A stretch of 64,000 bases of DNA from Ascidia mentula (Eukaryota > Chordata > Ascidiacea > Phlebobranchia > Ascidiidae), in NCBI GenBank assembly GCA_947561715.1, contig OX387201.1, forward strand, positions 7,892,001 through 7,956,000, in the 5' to 3' direction. This document shows positions 11,123 through 23,923 of this stretch, one piece after another. How positions within the stretch are numbered: position 1 is the stretch's first letter; each line of letters begins with the position of its first letter. The notes beneath the pieces were generated by a model. The model was not told the DNA's origin. It saw only the letters and a list, made by a program, of their open reading frames with translations, and searched no databases. Made by a program: the position numbers and the translations under genes.

Positions 11123-11604
11123 CAGTGGTTCTTAACCTTTCTTCTATCACGCCTTCTTTTAGTAACGGTCTTGTGACTTACGCCCCCCAAACTGTAAATA
11201 GGTTTCATACCAGATGCAATTGTGTTTTTGTCGATCTACGTAAAAAAGGCTACCTAACTAAACACTGCAACACCATATAAACATAATATGTACGAATTTA
11301 AGCTTGCCTACTTTAACTAAAAAATTACGGGACCAATAAACGGTTTGTTACAAACACATGAATTATCACAAAAGGTATTTTGTGACACAATGGTTTCTTT
11401 GTGGTGTAACAGTAACTTAACTACACAGGCGGACTTTTCATTTGAAGTCTAGTACAAGATTTTGTACCGAAACTGTAAGAAAAATATGACAGACAGCATA
11501 GGACATTAAACTAACCACAAAAAAGTTTTGGTGAGAGCTTGGGCCCCCCATGAGAATTGGTTGACGCCCACCTGGGGGCGCGCCACCCCGGTTAAGAACC
11601 ACTG
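11123..11604. mobile_element. hAT-like MITE, 482 bp
   Basis: Perfect 15-bp terminal inverted repeats, CAGTGGTTCTTAACC and GGTTAAGAACCACTG, are flanked by an exact 8-bp duplication TTTTAAAC (11115-11122, 11605-11612). Both features are typical of hAT elements. No transposase frame is seen, so it is non-autonomous. A C-rich/G-rich patch (GCGCCCCCAAA-type words) lies near each end. Confidence 0.9.
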
Positions 11605-12062
11605 TTTTAAACCATCTTTACATCACAGTACATAAAACATCACCACATAAAATTATTATTACATCCAATAAAAATTAAATGTCCCTGACATACAAAGTTT
11701 GCCCAAATAAAAAATGTAAACGCCTATTTAAGATTGTGTATCCGGCAAGTCGTTAAAAACAATGGATTTCCTTCAAGAGATACGCCAGACTATATGAGAT
11801 CTTACTCTGCATGCAGTTTTACGTAGAAACACAATTAAGCTGAACTACAAAAACCATGTTTTGCCCATTAGTGAAATATCATGACAAGTTTAATATAATT
11901 AACATGTCATCATTCGATCCAACCAAATACTGCAAGAACAATTTATCATTTCTCTTTGTTGTTGGATAAGGTATAGCAGCATTGTAAAAATAAAATCGTA
12001 CATCGTCATAACCTTACAAAAAATGTTCAACAACGTATCTCTGTTGCAAAGACAACAGGAAA

Positions 12063-14085
12063 CTAAACGTTTCCTTCCAACTGCAAATCACTGTGGATAG
12101 TTTGCTCGTCGACGTCACTGATGGAATTTCTTGCAACACCAGTGGCATCTTGTTCCTCTTTTGACGCGTTTTCTTTAGATTTCTTTGGACAAAGGTTGGT
12201 TGGATAGTAAACCCACTGCGATGCTCCTGTTCAAGTCAAATAGGTTCCTCAAGAAACATTTACGCGACGCTGTGCGTTGATAGAATTGAAAACTTACCAT
12301 ACGCAAAAATGGCAATGACCAATGTGCCAATTTGAATATAAATTTTCATGTAAACGCACAGAGCAGTGCTTATCGAATATTGTATGAGATATCCGACGTT
12401 TGTGATAACATTCCACAAGTTATAGGCCACCTTTTGTTGTTCAATGAAGTATTCTCCGTACAACGCTGTATGCACAGAAGATGTGACGAACAACCAATGT
12501 GCAACAAATTGACTGTTATAGCAGCACATACCTGTGTTCAGTGTCTGCCATACTCCTCCAGAGCATCCAAACAAGAGAAACAACAAATAAACAAACCACA
12601 CATTATCAGAATTTACTTGCCAAGAAAAACAGAACACGTAAAGTGCGATGTCTACAACAAAAGCAAAGAAGTATGGTAAATTCCTTCCAAATTTCCCAGC
12701 AACTTTTCCGGCAATTAACGAGAATATGCAGTTAGTGAAGGAGTATGCCATCATGCACACACCAACCTGTCAACGAAATCACAAATACATTTGCTTAACA
12801 ACTTGGCAACAACTTACGGTACCTTGTCAACTCCCAACATGCACGAGGTGTACGCTCTGGTGAGTTCGCCCAAACAAAAGCCGGCAGTCATGCCACTGTA
12901 TATGGGCAGTAATAACACAAACAAATGCTTGGGCATGAACGACAACTTTAAAGTAGCCATGAATGTTGTTTTGAACACCGCTGAAAGAGGCACCTATAAA
13001 ACTAAATACTTACCATAATATCGACCATGTTAAAAGACCTCAAACCTCTTTTTTAGAAACGACATTCTCATTTTTCTTAACAGCACAACTTGCAATATGG
13101 ATACAGTCTTCGTCGCAAGCCGGCTGTTGTGTTACACCAAGCGATTCGTTGCAATTTTTTGATCTTTTGGTTTTGTTTATTTCCTCCTTTGCTGTCGAAT
13201 CCCATTCAATGTCTTTTGGTAAGTAAATTGAATGCACCACGATAGCACAAATCATGATGAAACTGTACAAGGCAATCATGAGATATCTTGTCAGAGGAAA
13301 CGTCGGCTCGTATTGTTGGATGTGGGCTTGAGTAATGTTATGAATTTGACAGTCGTTGGCACCGCAAAAGCTGTAATCCGAAGACTGTGTTTGGGTCCCA
13401 TTGTATGTATTGGAAAACGTCCTATCAACGCCAAGTATAACAAAACTAATGGCGCTGCCAACTACCTGGAATTTGAAAGGGGTATTTAATTTCACGTAAA
13501 CTTACAAAGTACACGGGTACACGTTATACCGCACTAGCATTGATAACTCCGTAGTAGTATCCTATGTAGTATCGAACGTGCTTTTCCTTATTACCAGGCA
13601 CTGTATTCGCCTGCTTTTCCGCGAAGTATGTGGTTATTATGGGCATAACTGTCCAAGCCCAGGCTTCGCTCAAACCGAGAAAGAAACCAGCCGGTAGCAC
13701 TGTGTAATATGCTGAGAAAGCAATGGCGTTACAAAACAAGTTTGCTTGCAGCAGACTTTGCTGACTTACAAGTGTAGCTATTTCCCAAAAGAAATAGGAG
13801 GAAGCCAATTTGAGAAATTAAGAGCAAGTTTTTGCATCCAACAAGGTAGCCAATAAAAGGAGTAATACTTGCAGCAACAAGTGACGTAGAGTAGGCCAGT
13901 GCTAGCGACCATGTTCCTAATTAAAAAGAACACTTTGTGAGTTGTTGATGTACCAACAAACAAAATCGCTTACCCAAGCCTCCTTCTACATTTAGACTTG
14001 ACACCAATACATACACTCCTATTACAGAACTGTACATGGCAAATACTCCTACCAGGTACAAAGTGAAAGACACGTCTACCTTCAT
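12063..14085 (-). CDS. UNC93-like: UNC-93/UNC93A-like membrane protein, copy C
   Basis: Exons in transcript order: 13974-14085, 13770-13916, 13530-13711, 13046-13465, 12823-12993, 12532-12766, 12298-12465, 12063-12226; 532 codons plus TAG. Very close to copy B through exons 1-7 (same start MKVDVSFTLYLVGV, same SFCGANDCQ loop with NIT sequon). It differs mainly in the end of exon 4 (charged, with KTKRSKNCNES) and in exon 8, which is longer. Exon 2 encodes SQIGFLLFLLGNS where B has SEVAYLLFLLGNS, with no frame change. The donor of exon 4 is GTTTGA rather than GTATAA as in B. Introns are mostly under 70 bp. No disabling change is seen. Confidence 0.87.
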
Positions 14086-15200
14086 TTTATCTGCTCCAAG
14101 TCCGTCCGAGGTTTCTGTTTAACTATTTATCACACAAAATGTGCGTCATTTGTTACAACATGTAAGTACACTTGGTCGTTCGTTGCATGAAAAACTAATG
14201 CGTATACACTCGTGAATTTGGTGTACGTACACCGTGGAAATTGACAGGATGTCATGCATTTGCGTTTACTGGCAGGTTAGACAGGATTTAACCTAACTCT
14301 AGACAACCTGCAACCCTAATCTAAACCTTATCCTAATTCCTACACTAACCATGACACTGATATTATCTCCATTCCTGAGTGAAAATTCCTTGTACAAAAG
14401 TAATGGATTTGACCTTGTCAATCGACGCAAAATGAATTCTGCTGTGCGCTTGACTAGACACAGTTTTGAAATCGCTTATTCAGCACTTGCTTTTTTCGCT
14501 TGAGATGTTTTTGGCAACTTACCAAAATGCAACGTAAAACATAAAATAACCAATAAATTTCTGTGAAGCATAAGATTTGGCGAAATAAATTAATGAAACA
14601 CAAGTTTAACATTGTTTATTTCCTTTCCACAATCACTTTACGCTTGATTGAATCTTGCGTTTTTTGCAACTGTCGCCGGAGGCCAATTGCTTCTGAAGAA
14701 GGGGTCAGTGACCTCTCTCACGCGTACCATGTTTGGGTCAACATATTTTGGTGTGAGGATATAGGTTGCCACGAAACGTCAATAAAATGTAAGTCACATT
14801 TCTGAAGGGTAGCTTGGTAATTACTTGCTTACTTTGATGCTTAAGAGGCTTTTGACAGCTCACCAAATTTCAAACTATCTTGAAATATCACCGCATAAAA
14901 ATATCATCACCGTAACTAACAAAAATTAAATGCCCCAAACATACAATAATCTGCATGCAGTTTTAGCTGGGTGTTTAAGCCATATCACACACACCGTTTT
15001 CGTCCACGCGAAATGATACGTTTGATGCAACATATCATATTCCGAACCAGTCAAATACTCTGATGTTACCATTTCTTGTTGTCGGAAAACGTAGCATACA
15101 GTACACAAAGCAAGTTACATATCGGCATTACATCAGAAAAAATGTTCGACAACATATCTACGTTACTCAGCAAACACAAAACGACACATTTCCTCCCCAC

Positions 15201-15316
15201 TGCAAATCACTGTGTGTATAGTTTGCTGGTCAACGTCGTCGCCCATTTTATTTAGCAACAGAAGTATGTTGTTACTCTTTTGACATTATGACGATAGTAA
15301 ACGCACTACGAGACTC
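15201..15316 (-). pseudogene. UNC-93-like exon 8 relic (ghost copy between C and D)
   Basis: Read on minus, it starts after an acceptor-like CAG with GAGTCTCGTAGTGCGTTTAC, which aligns to the exon 8 start of B, GAGTATCGCAGTGGGTTTAC. The aligned frame has TAG where B has CAG. The far end keeps GACCAGCAAACTATAC, matching the C-terminal codons of B and C. The 3' flank is also conserved (CTGCAAATCACTGTG). No exons 1-7 follow, so only the tail of a fourth A/B/C-type gene remains. Confidence 0.7.
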
Positions 15317-15537
15317 CTGAAAATCAATCAAGCTTTATCTCCAACAAACACATGTGCTGGTAATATCCTGCACCGGACCCGGGAACCCAGACCATGCCGG
15401 AAAATACACTTAAATTGACCGGATAGCTGCTTTACCACACAAAAACACACAAACAGTTTGGTTATTTCTGGTTTTTGGGAAACCACCCGGTGCGGAAAGC
15501 GTTACTTTCCAATTTCAAACTGTGTAAACAAGCTGCT

Positions 15538-15650
15538 ATGCCTAGGCTGCCAAGCCTGCAAACCTAATGATCGCGATACGATAGCCGTGATCGCCAAGCA
15601 AGGACCTGCGCAGTGGGGCGATCCTGCCAATCATGCCGTTGCATGAAATA
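15538..15650 (+). repeat. Dispersed repeat, copy 2 (partner at 3625-3755)
   Basis: Shares GTGATCGCCAA, CCTGCGCAGTGGGGC and flanking words in the same order with the stretch beside the 3537-3665 palindrome. No coding capacity is visible. Confidence 0.6.
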
Positions 15651-17019
15651 TTACTGTGTAAACAAGGTTATTCTTATTTATGATGTAATTATACAATGTC
15701 ATATAGTGTCCTTATCCTTAAAAATGTGATGTAGGCTATAGTTAGTCAATAAATGGAAAAGGCTTCCGCAATGAAGATCACAAATAAGTTTTTAACACGT
15801 ATATACGCGACACTCTTATTTGTTGAACTCAGGATAAGCTACCCAAAACAAAACATACTCTTCAAAGTATCAGCTATTTTTCCACGTCGGTGAAACACAC
15901 GATTAAATTGCGGTTAGCAAAGCCGGATCATTATCATCATCCGGCCGGATTTGATTGATAACTATACTGATCCGGATAAAAACTGGGAACAACAGCTTGC
16001 TAAAAGCTTGCTTTTCGCAAATCACGTAGGAGACAAATTGCGTAAGTTCTACGGTTCGACAACCAAGTGATTTGCAAGATTATATCTGGTTTCTTTCCCA
16101 TACATCCCAGATACATCCCAGGAAGTGAGGCTAAAGTGTGCATGAATGTCTGGGAATTAATAAACGAACCCATTAAATTATATATTTACTTTTAATAAAG
16201 CGGTCGCTTCTCCGCAGTGACTAAAATAAATTCAAACGCGAAATCATCAAAAAAATTTGAATCAATTATTAAACAGGGATGCGACAAAAAGGTCGCCGAT
16301 CCCTGATGTAAAGTGTCGATTAGCGTTTCCACATGGGCTGGCTAAATAGCTGAAATCCTCATTAGTATAGTATTTGTTTTGGCAAAATCACAGATTTGTT
16401 CTGGAAGCCTACGGGCAAATAACGGGTATCCGTTTTTTTGATCTTTTTCTGTTTGCTACAATATTGAACATCAGTTTATTGGTCTACATCACACATTGTT
16501 GGTTTTTACGCATATTTGCTAAAATAAATTAAAGCAAAGTTTTGTTTTTCGTAATTCCACCAAAGCAAATGTGTTCATTTCATCGAAGTTTGTGCTCGTG
16601 GTATAAGCAACACGTATAAATGCTAAACACTGTATTGTATTGATGTCACAGTAATTTCTTTGAAAAAAATAAACAGCACTGTACGTCATGTACTCTGGGC
16701 ATGACAATATATATACCATCGTTGCTCGGTTCACCCAACAAATCACTCCACAATTATTCGTTACAACGAGTTCGGCCTAATAGTTTGGATCTCTTCGCAG
16801 TTAAAAACCAAGTTACCTCAACGGGTCCTAGAAACAGAGCCAAGTAAACTACAGCGCCTTGCTTCAGACATAAATCAAGTATTTGACTACTGTTCAACCA
16901 AACATTATGCATGTTTTCCTTTGTTTTCCATGGATAAAAAATTAAGCTTTTTAATTCATCACTCAGTGACAACCTACGGGGCCAAATGTCTTATGCAAGT
17001 ACTGCATATCAATTCCACG

Positions 17020-19595
17020 TCAAAACGCTGTTCCAGAACTATGAGAGACTTCCTTTGACACTTTTTCCTCGCGCCTCCTTCTAGCTTCGCGTTTGATGTA
17101 AAACTCTCCAAAATCTAATAAAAAAGAAAAAACAAGGGCCAGGTCATGCTGAAAACGTATTTAAACAAAAAAAATCTTAATTACAATAAGAAATAACTGC
17201 CACTGCCAGGAGACCCAATTGTACGTATATCTTGTCCCTCACGCAGACACTTGTGCTCCAACCGAACTGAATTGCGATTCCGATCACCACCCAAAGATTC
17301 CACACAGTAAAAGCGATTTCTTCGCATTCCGGAAAGTAACTTGCGTGCATTTCTGCGAAATAAAATTTACATGTTTCATTTGAGCAAGCAATACATTTGA
17401 GCTAGCATTTTTATCATTGTTGGAGCTTAAAAATACTTTCAAATGAGGTTTCCCGTATTCAGAAATAAGAACAATTATTAAAGTACCCGATGTTGATCGA
17501 TACAAAATGGACAAATCGTAGAATTGGTGTATTGGAAAGAAGAACGATATGGCAATCAGTGTGTACAATATAATACATAGGTTTCCAGCACATTTCCTTC
17601 TTTATACATTGTACCTTAAGACATTACGATTGGGTTTGTCAGAGTTAATAAACCCCAATAAAAGTGGCAAATCTACAAATTATGCCATATGGCTACCACG
17701 TTGTTTTTTTATAAGTCTTACCGTTAACGAGGGGTTGCCAGATACCGTCCGCTATACCGATCAATAAAAATAGTATGTATACAAGCCACAAGTTATTTTC
17801 TGTCGGAATCCAGAATAGACAAGTCATATAGTTGCCGATGTCAAACACAAGGCCAATAAGTATGAGTGCGTCACGTCCGTACCGACTGGAAATTTTGCCC
17901 GTAATAAACGACATTATGGCATCGGCAGCAGCAAATGTGGCCATGCACAATCCGACCTATTAAAATTATACGTAAAAGATACCATTTATTTTGATAAAAT
18001 AGGTTGTCATTTCATCGACTAATAGCTTTTTTCTGTTTAGTTACAAAAAGCAGCATTTTTTACTTTTTTTAACTATAAGCTGTTCAAACCCTTTTTTATG
18101 TTCATTCTGTGAAACGGTTTTTTTTAGTCTGTAACTACCTTAAGACAATATGTCGTAGGACAGGTAAAATCGTACCTGATCAACTCCAAGCATACACGAT
18201 CCAAACGCTCGAGACATTTCACCGAATCCAAATGACATTAGCAGACCGCTATACAAAGCAAACGGAGTAAGAACAAGTTGCTTCGGCTTGAACATGTGAA
18301 GTACATTCTTTTTTGATGTTTCAAACGCAAGGGACAACTTCTCCTTTAAAACAATATGTTGTTAGAACGGAAATTTCGAACAAACGTAGCTCAGACATCC
18401 ATACCGTTAACTTTGCTGAGGATAAAGCCACCAAGTCCTTTTCGGTTTCATCATCTTGTACCTCAAGCGATCGATCGATATCTTTTATAAATAATGTGTG
18501 TATGCACAGAGCAATAAATACCATGCCGCTCATCACCCCTAACGTGATGTATAAAGTGGTTTGGGTGGCCGGCTTGTATTGGTCGAGATTTTCTTGTGTC
18601 GCGTTGGGATCTTGACAGTCGTTCGCTCCGCACACGCTAAGATCCCTGACTGGTGCCGGTTCTGTGTCGTTGCGTTCAACCTCAATTCGTTTGCCGGCAT
18701 AAAATATCGCATAACTGACCAAGTTCCCCACAACCTGTTTGAGAATTTGTTTAATATTTATCAATTTCGCTAAATTTCTGTAATCTGTTCAATTATCAAA
18801 AACATTTATATGCCTAAGAGGAGCCCTTTTGTTTGTTAAAGTTGAATTACCTGTGAAGACTGGAAGATGAAGTAGAAGTATCCGATAAACTCGGTAACAT
18901 AAAATCTCGTATCTTTGCTGCCAAACCGGGCGAAGCACTTGGCGTAATGTGCACAGAAAAGCATCATTGTTGGCCACATTGTTGCCTCACCGATACCCGC
19001 AATTGCCCCAGCTGGTATAAGCAAATATGCCTCTGCAAACATAAAGATTTCTCGTATTTATGCACCCGCAACGTTACCGACTGGCCAACTGGAAAATGAA
19101 TCAAAATTCGAATTACTGTGGGACTGCTATTGCACAATATAATTGTGCAAAACACACATATGATGTTTGCGCTATGGTTATTATTGTGTCTATTTGGTCG
19201 CTCACCTGGATAGAAGTTAGCCAACATGTAAAAGAGGTAAGATAGTTGAGATATGATGACGCATGTCTTCGCTCCCAACACTCCCAGCAACGCAGGTGTG
19301 ATGAAAACTCCGAAGACAGCAGCAGTGACGTACGTTGCAGTAAGAGAAGCAACGCCTAAATCACGAAACGTATAAACTGGTTTAGTTTGTCCAGAAAACA
19401 CGCATAAGGCAAGTTTATTCTTTAAATTTTCCTACCGACTCCTGCCTCAATGTTGATGCTCGATTGAAGGTATAGCATGGATCCATAAGCAGCAAATGTA
19501 AGAAAAATTCCACTCGAGAAGAGAAGAAAGTAAAATACAATTTTTCGACGTCTTGCGGTGAGGTTTGGAGGATTTTGAGTAGTGTGACTGTTCAT
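17020..19595 (-). CDS. UNC93-like: UNC-93/UNC93A-like membrane protein, copy D
   Basis: Exons in transcript order: 19436-19595, 19206-19355, 18851-19032, 18405-18734, 18176-18343, 17722-17956, 17185-17352, 17020-17114; 495 codons plus TGA. The start MNSHTTQNPPNLTARRRKI gives a polar, basic N-terminus of about 22 residues before the first hydrophobic segment. Motifs: YLQSSINIEAGVG at the end of exon 1, GIGEATMWPTMMLF in exon 3, SVCGANDCQDPNATQ with its sequon in exon 4, GEMSRAFGSCMLGVDQ in exon 5, SSRYGRDALILIG in exon 6. The tail is strongly basic (REARRRREEK). Intron 6 (17353-17721) and intron 5 (17957-18175) are longer than in B/C. No disruption seen. Confidence 0.88.
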
Positions 19596-21381
19596 TTTAT
19601 TTGATTCCTCGTCGCTTTTACAAAGTTAACTCACAGAAGGAAATTCCCTATGGATCCTTGCAGGTTTAAAATTTTCGGAATTAAACTTATATGGTGAAAT
19701 AATTAAAATTAACTACAGTGATATGTCCAATTATGCCAGCTAAAGTGTGTTATAAAGTTACGGAACAAATTTCTTTGGTAAACAAATTGTATACATCCGA
19801 GCCAATGAAATCAAAATGTAAAATAAAGATCTTGTGTCGAAAAAACTATTTATTCTAATTGAAGGTCTTTATTTAACAAACCTTAATCAGGATGTACTTC
19901 TAATCTAACTTAGATACTCTTTTCTGTATCGATTTTCAACACTCTTAAAAAAAATTATGTATCAGTTGGCTTTCTTGTGATTTACAAAGATAATGAAACT
20001 GTCTACGCAGATAAAATGTGTTACGCACATTTTTTATTTGCTGTCTGACATGCAATCCATTGTTGACATTGAAAGTAGCCGTATACATCCTAAGTTTTTT
20101 AACTTCGTAACCCCTTAAAAACTTTGCTTGCATAAAAATACTGTAGTAAGTCAAAGTTCTGTTGCTTGATTCAGATACTGGTTGTTAACTAACACAATAT
20201 GACAAAACTTACCAAACTAAACCTTACCGTACTTTTTCCTAACGATTTATAGACTTACCAGATTTATCACTAACGATACTGATATGAAAAACTAATATTG
20301 CATTCTGCAATCCTCTCATTGTCGCCTTATATCAATATCGTCAACGCCTGCAAAGCCTATACAAGACATAATGTCTAGTCATCGGGTTGTTGGCATAGCG
20401 GCAGTAAATCGCGCATTGTTGGCAGGTTTCATTAGTAAATCATTCATTCATTTATCAATTGTGCAGCACATGTTCACCCACCTTCCACAACACCTATGTA
20501 GTGCAAACTAACTTTCGATCACTTATTACACCTAAGATTGTATTTGTTCATTCCACCTTTTTTACTTTTTCTTCTTTCACGCTTTCATTTGTGTCACGTT
20601 GCTTTTCCCCACTTCATTATTCCACCACACACCTGCTTGGTACAATGTTTTTTTTTAGTCAATTTATATTTTAAATTTTATTACTGTCTCGAACGTACTA
20701 GTCACCGCACATTGGTTTCTTATCGCAGCGCTAGCTCCTTCTTGTCCGCCTCCTTCTCACGTGACATTGATATTGTTTTTATAAATCAAAATGCTAGAAC
20801 ATGAAGTAATTTTCAAATGGATTTATGTCAAGGGTTATGGTCCCTAAATTCATGAGGTTTAAAACCGTAATCCCAAATTTCGGACCATTCTACTTATAGG
20901 TGTTGCGCTTCTTGCAACAAAGCTTAAATCCAAATTCACAGGACGCTGTGCCAACGGCTAACCACGAGCCAGCACTTGCACGACGGTTTTCCCAACTTTG
21001 CTTTACTGAATATAAAATTGCAGCAACAGTTAACTATTCAACTTCACTATGTTTTGGACCTGGAAAATAAGCCTCAATGCGGTGTTATAAAATCCATTAG
21101 ACTGTTTCTGTCACATTGAAGTTAACGACTAGGTTTTGCATCAAGCAACATATACAAGCGTCATGTGTGATGTTTCTTGATTTAACACTTATTCTTGAAC
21201 ACGCATTACTACCTGAAGATGCTTGTTCCATATCATTGTGCAAAGCACATTTAATTTGCGCATGCATTTCTGAGATGATATGGCAGTATACTGCGCAAAA
21301 TGAATCACATAGAAATACTGTTTGATACTGAACTTCTGTCACACAGAAAACAGTAAAAAACTAATATCTAACTTATTCTGA
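19596..21381. other. D-E intergenic spacer
   Basis: No gene or clear element is seen. Short open frames here have no coding character. Around 20330-20480 the sequence resembles 24380-24480 upstream of E, consistent with duplication of D and E with their 5' flanks. The stretch 20530-20700 is T- and C-rich on plus. Confidence 0.55.
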
Positions 21382-23923
21382 TTAGTCATGCGCAAAATGC
21401 TGCTCGAGCAATGTGGTAGACTTCCTTTGTTGCTTTTTTTCGATTTTCATCCTTTCTTCGTGTTTGATGTAAAATTCTCCAAAATCTAAAGAAACAGCTA
21501 TATATACCAAGTCCTGTTTGAAATATACGTTCCAAACAAAAAAAATTTAATTACAGTAGAAAATAACTGCCACTGCCAGAAGTCCCAGCTGTACGTATAT
21601 CTTGTTCCTCACGCACACACTTGTGCTCCAACCGAACTGAATTGCGATCCCAACCAACGTCAAGAGATTCCATACATTAAAAGCAATTTCTTGGCATTCC
21701 GGAAAGTAACTTGCGTGCATTTCTGTTTAATAGGTAGCCCATGTTTAGCTGTAAATCGCGAAAGGCTATGTCTTTTTTTGCTGACGTCAGCAGTATCTTA
21801 CTGCGAAGTCTTTAAAGTCTTACCGTTAACAAGGGGTTGCCAAATGCCGTCCGCTATTCCGACGAAAAAAAACAGCATGAAAACGAACCACAAGGTATTT
21901 TCTGTTGGAATCCAGAATAGACAAGCCATGTAGTTTCCGATGTCAAACACTAAGCCAATGAGTATGAGACCGTTGCGTCCGTACCGACTGGAAATTTTGC
22001 CCGTAATAAACGACATTATGGCATCGGTGGCAGCAAATATGGCCACGCACAATCCCGCCTATCAAAACAAAATAGATTACGCATACCAGTTTTTTTGACG
22101 CTTTTAGAGACAAAAAACTGGCTGACATTTATTGACAGATTATTTCTATTTGCAAAAAATCAACTCAAAAGTTTGGCTCCAAAAACAACTAGGCTGGAAC
22201 AAGTTTTGAGCATATTATGCTTTTGCATAGTCAAGTATATTTAAAAAACTATATTAAAACGACAATGTCAAAGTACAGGAGACCTGATCAACTCCGAGCA
22301 TACACGATCCGAACGCTCGTGGCATTTCCCCGTATGCAAACGACATTAGTAGACCGCTATACAAGGCAAACGGAGTAAGAAGAAGTTGCTTCGGCTTGAA
22401 CATGTGAAGTACATTACTTTTTGATGTTTCGAGTCCATATAACAACTTTTCCTATGAACAAGTGTAAATTCAACGGAAATTTAAAACCAACAAAGGCTAA
22501 TTATCCATACCGTTGACTTTGCTGATGATGGAGGCCCCATGTCTATTTCATCATCTTGTACCTCAAGCGATCGATCGATATCTTTTATAAATAATGCGTG
22601 TATGCACAGAGCAATAAATACCATACCGCTCACCACCCCTAACGTAATGTATAAAGTGGTTTGGGTGGCCGGCTTGTATTGGTTGAGGTTTTCTTGTGTC
22701 GCGTTGGGATCTTGACAGTCGTTCGCTCCGCACACGCTAAGATCCCTGACTGGCGCCGGTTCTGTGTCGTTGCGTTCAACCTCAATTCGTTTGCCGGCAT
22801 AAAATATCGCATAACTGACCAGGCTTCCCAAAACCTGTTTAGGAATTTTGTTTAATGTTTATCAAATTTCACAAAATATTTGACATTGTGCTAAAGTTTT
22901 AGTCGAATATTATGTACTAGAAGCAATACATAGAAGAAAGTTAACTCATTTTGAAGCGACAACATCTCATATTTCTTTACACTCACAAAACGCCTGCATA
23001 TATCCACTTTACTTTGAGCATTACCTGTGAAGACTGGTAGATGAAGTAGAAGTATCCTATAAACTCGGCAACATAAAATCTCGCACCTTTGCTGCCAAAC
23101 CGGGCTAAAATTTTGGCATAATGTGCACAGAAAAGCATCATTGCTGGCCACATTGTTGCCTCACCTATACCCGCTATTGCCCCAGCTGGTATAAGCAAAT
23201 ATGCCTCTGCAAACAAAATGATTTGTGTTGGGTTGTGCAACGTAACAACACCAATTATGCAATTTAACTCAAATAACATCAGTAAAGCAAAAACCAAAAC
23301 TAAATAGTTTCCCAAAGTTATCTTTTAGTTATATTGCCAGTACTAAATACGCTTTGTAAGTGCTTTGTAAGTTGTGATTGTGCAGAATTTACTGCACACT
23401 CTTTGTGGACTTATCCAATGTGCAATAGAAATCATGACGGCGTATACGATGTTAAAATACCAATGAAAATACCGAAAAGACGGTGATCTTAGGCAATACA
23501 GTCTTATTTCATGAATTTAAAAATTGGTCGGTCACCTGGATAAAAGTTAGCCAACATGTAGATGAGGAAAGAAATTTGAGATATGATCATGCACACCTTT
23601 GCTCCCAACACTCTTAACAACGCAGGTGTGATAAAAACTCCGAAGACAGCAGCAGTGACGTATGTTGCAGTTACTGAGGCAACACCTTAACCAAGAAACA
23701 AGTAGTGTGGCTTAGGTTACTAAAAACACGGCTAAGTCAAGTTTAATCGTTAAATTTGTTTACCGACTCCAGCTTCGATGTTGATGCTCGATTGGAGAAA
23801 GATCATAGGACCGAAGGCAGCATATGTAAGAAAAGTCCCACTCATAAAGATAATAAAATTGAAAACGATTTTCCATCTTTCTGCGGTGAGGTCGGAAGGA
23901 TTTTGAACATTTCCATTATTCAT
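21382..23923 (-). CDS. UNC93-like: UNC-93/UNC93A-like membrane protein, copy E
   Basis: Exons in transcript order: 23764-23923, 23536-23685, 23025-23206, 22511-22834, 22284-22451, 21824-22058, 21555-21722, 21382-21485; 496 codons plus TAA. Sister of D. The start is MNNGNVQNPSDLTAERWKI. Exon 4 is six bases shorter than in D, F and G, losing two codons from the variable segment after SLEVQDD. The loop keeps SVCGANDCQDPNATQ. The last exon encodes YFGEFYIK like D, then diverges completely (basic and Gln-rich, ending AHD) and is 9 bases longer. No stop or frame break is seen. Confidence 0.87.

Larger units (their letters stand above)
9050..12062. other. B-C intergenic spacer
   Basis: No gene is seen. 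It contains the upstream flank of B (9050-9560), the foldback element (9563-10999) and an hAT-like MITE (11123-11604). The 3' flank of C (about 11620-12062) includes a block beginning near ACATCCAATAAAAATTAAAT that recurs at about 9320-9390 and 14880-14945. That block shows the A-B-C array duplicated together with its flanks. Confidence 0.6.
14086..17019. other. C-D intergenic spacer with a ghost gene copy
   Basis: There is no intact gene. 14086-14800 resembles the upstream flank of B (GTTTTTGGCAACTTACCAAAA; a CGCCGGAGGCCAA block). 14820-15180 resembles the 3' flank of C, and 15201-15316 is a dead UNC-93-like last exon. A dispersed repeat lies at 15538-15650. From about 15660 to 17019 I see only AT-rich sequence, including a small CAGGGAT..ATCCCTG palindrome near 16275-16313. 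Confidence 0.6.

Noticed and set aside
15353..15435. Possible tRNA-like sequence on minus
   Set aside because: The A-box-like part is weak and the B-box position reads GGTTCCCGGGTCC, which does not fit; no cloverleaf could be drawn.
16275..16313. Small CAGGGAT..ATCCCTG palindrome, possibly hAT ends
   Set aside because: Only one pair is close together and no flanking 8-bp duplication could be found.
20538..20804. 88-codon hydrophobic plus-strand frame
   Set aside because: It arises from a T/C-rich tract; no start context, homology or neighbours support it.
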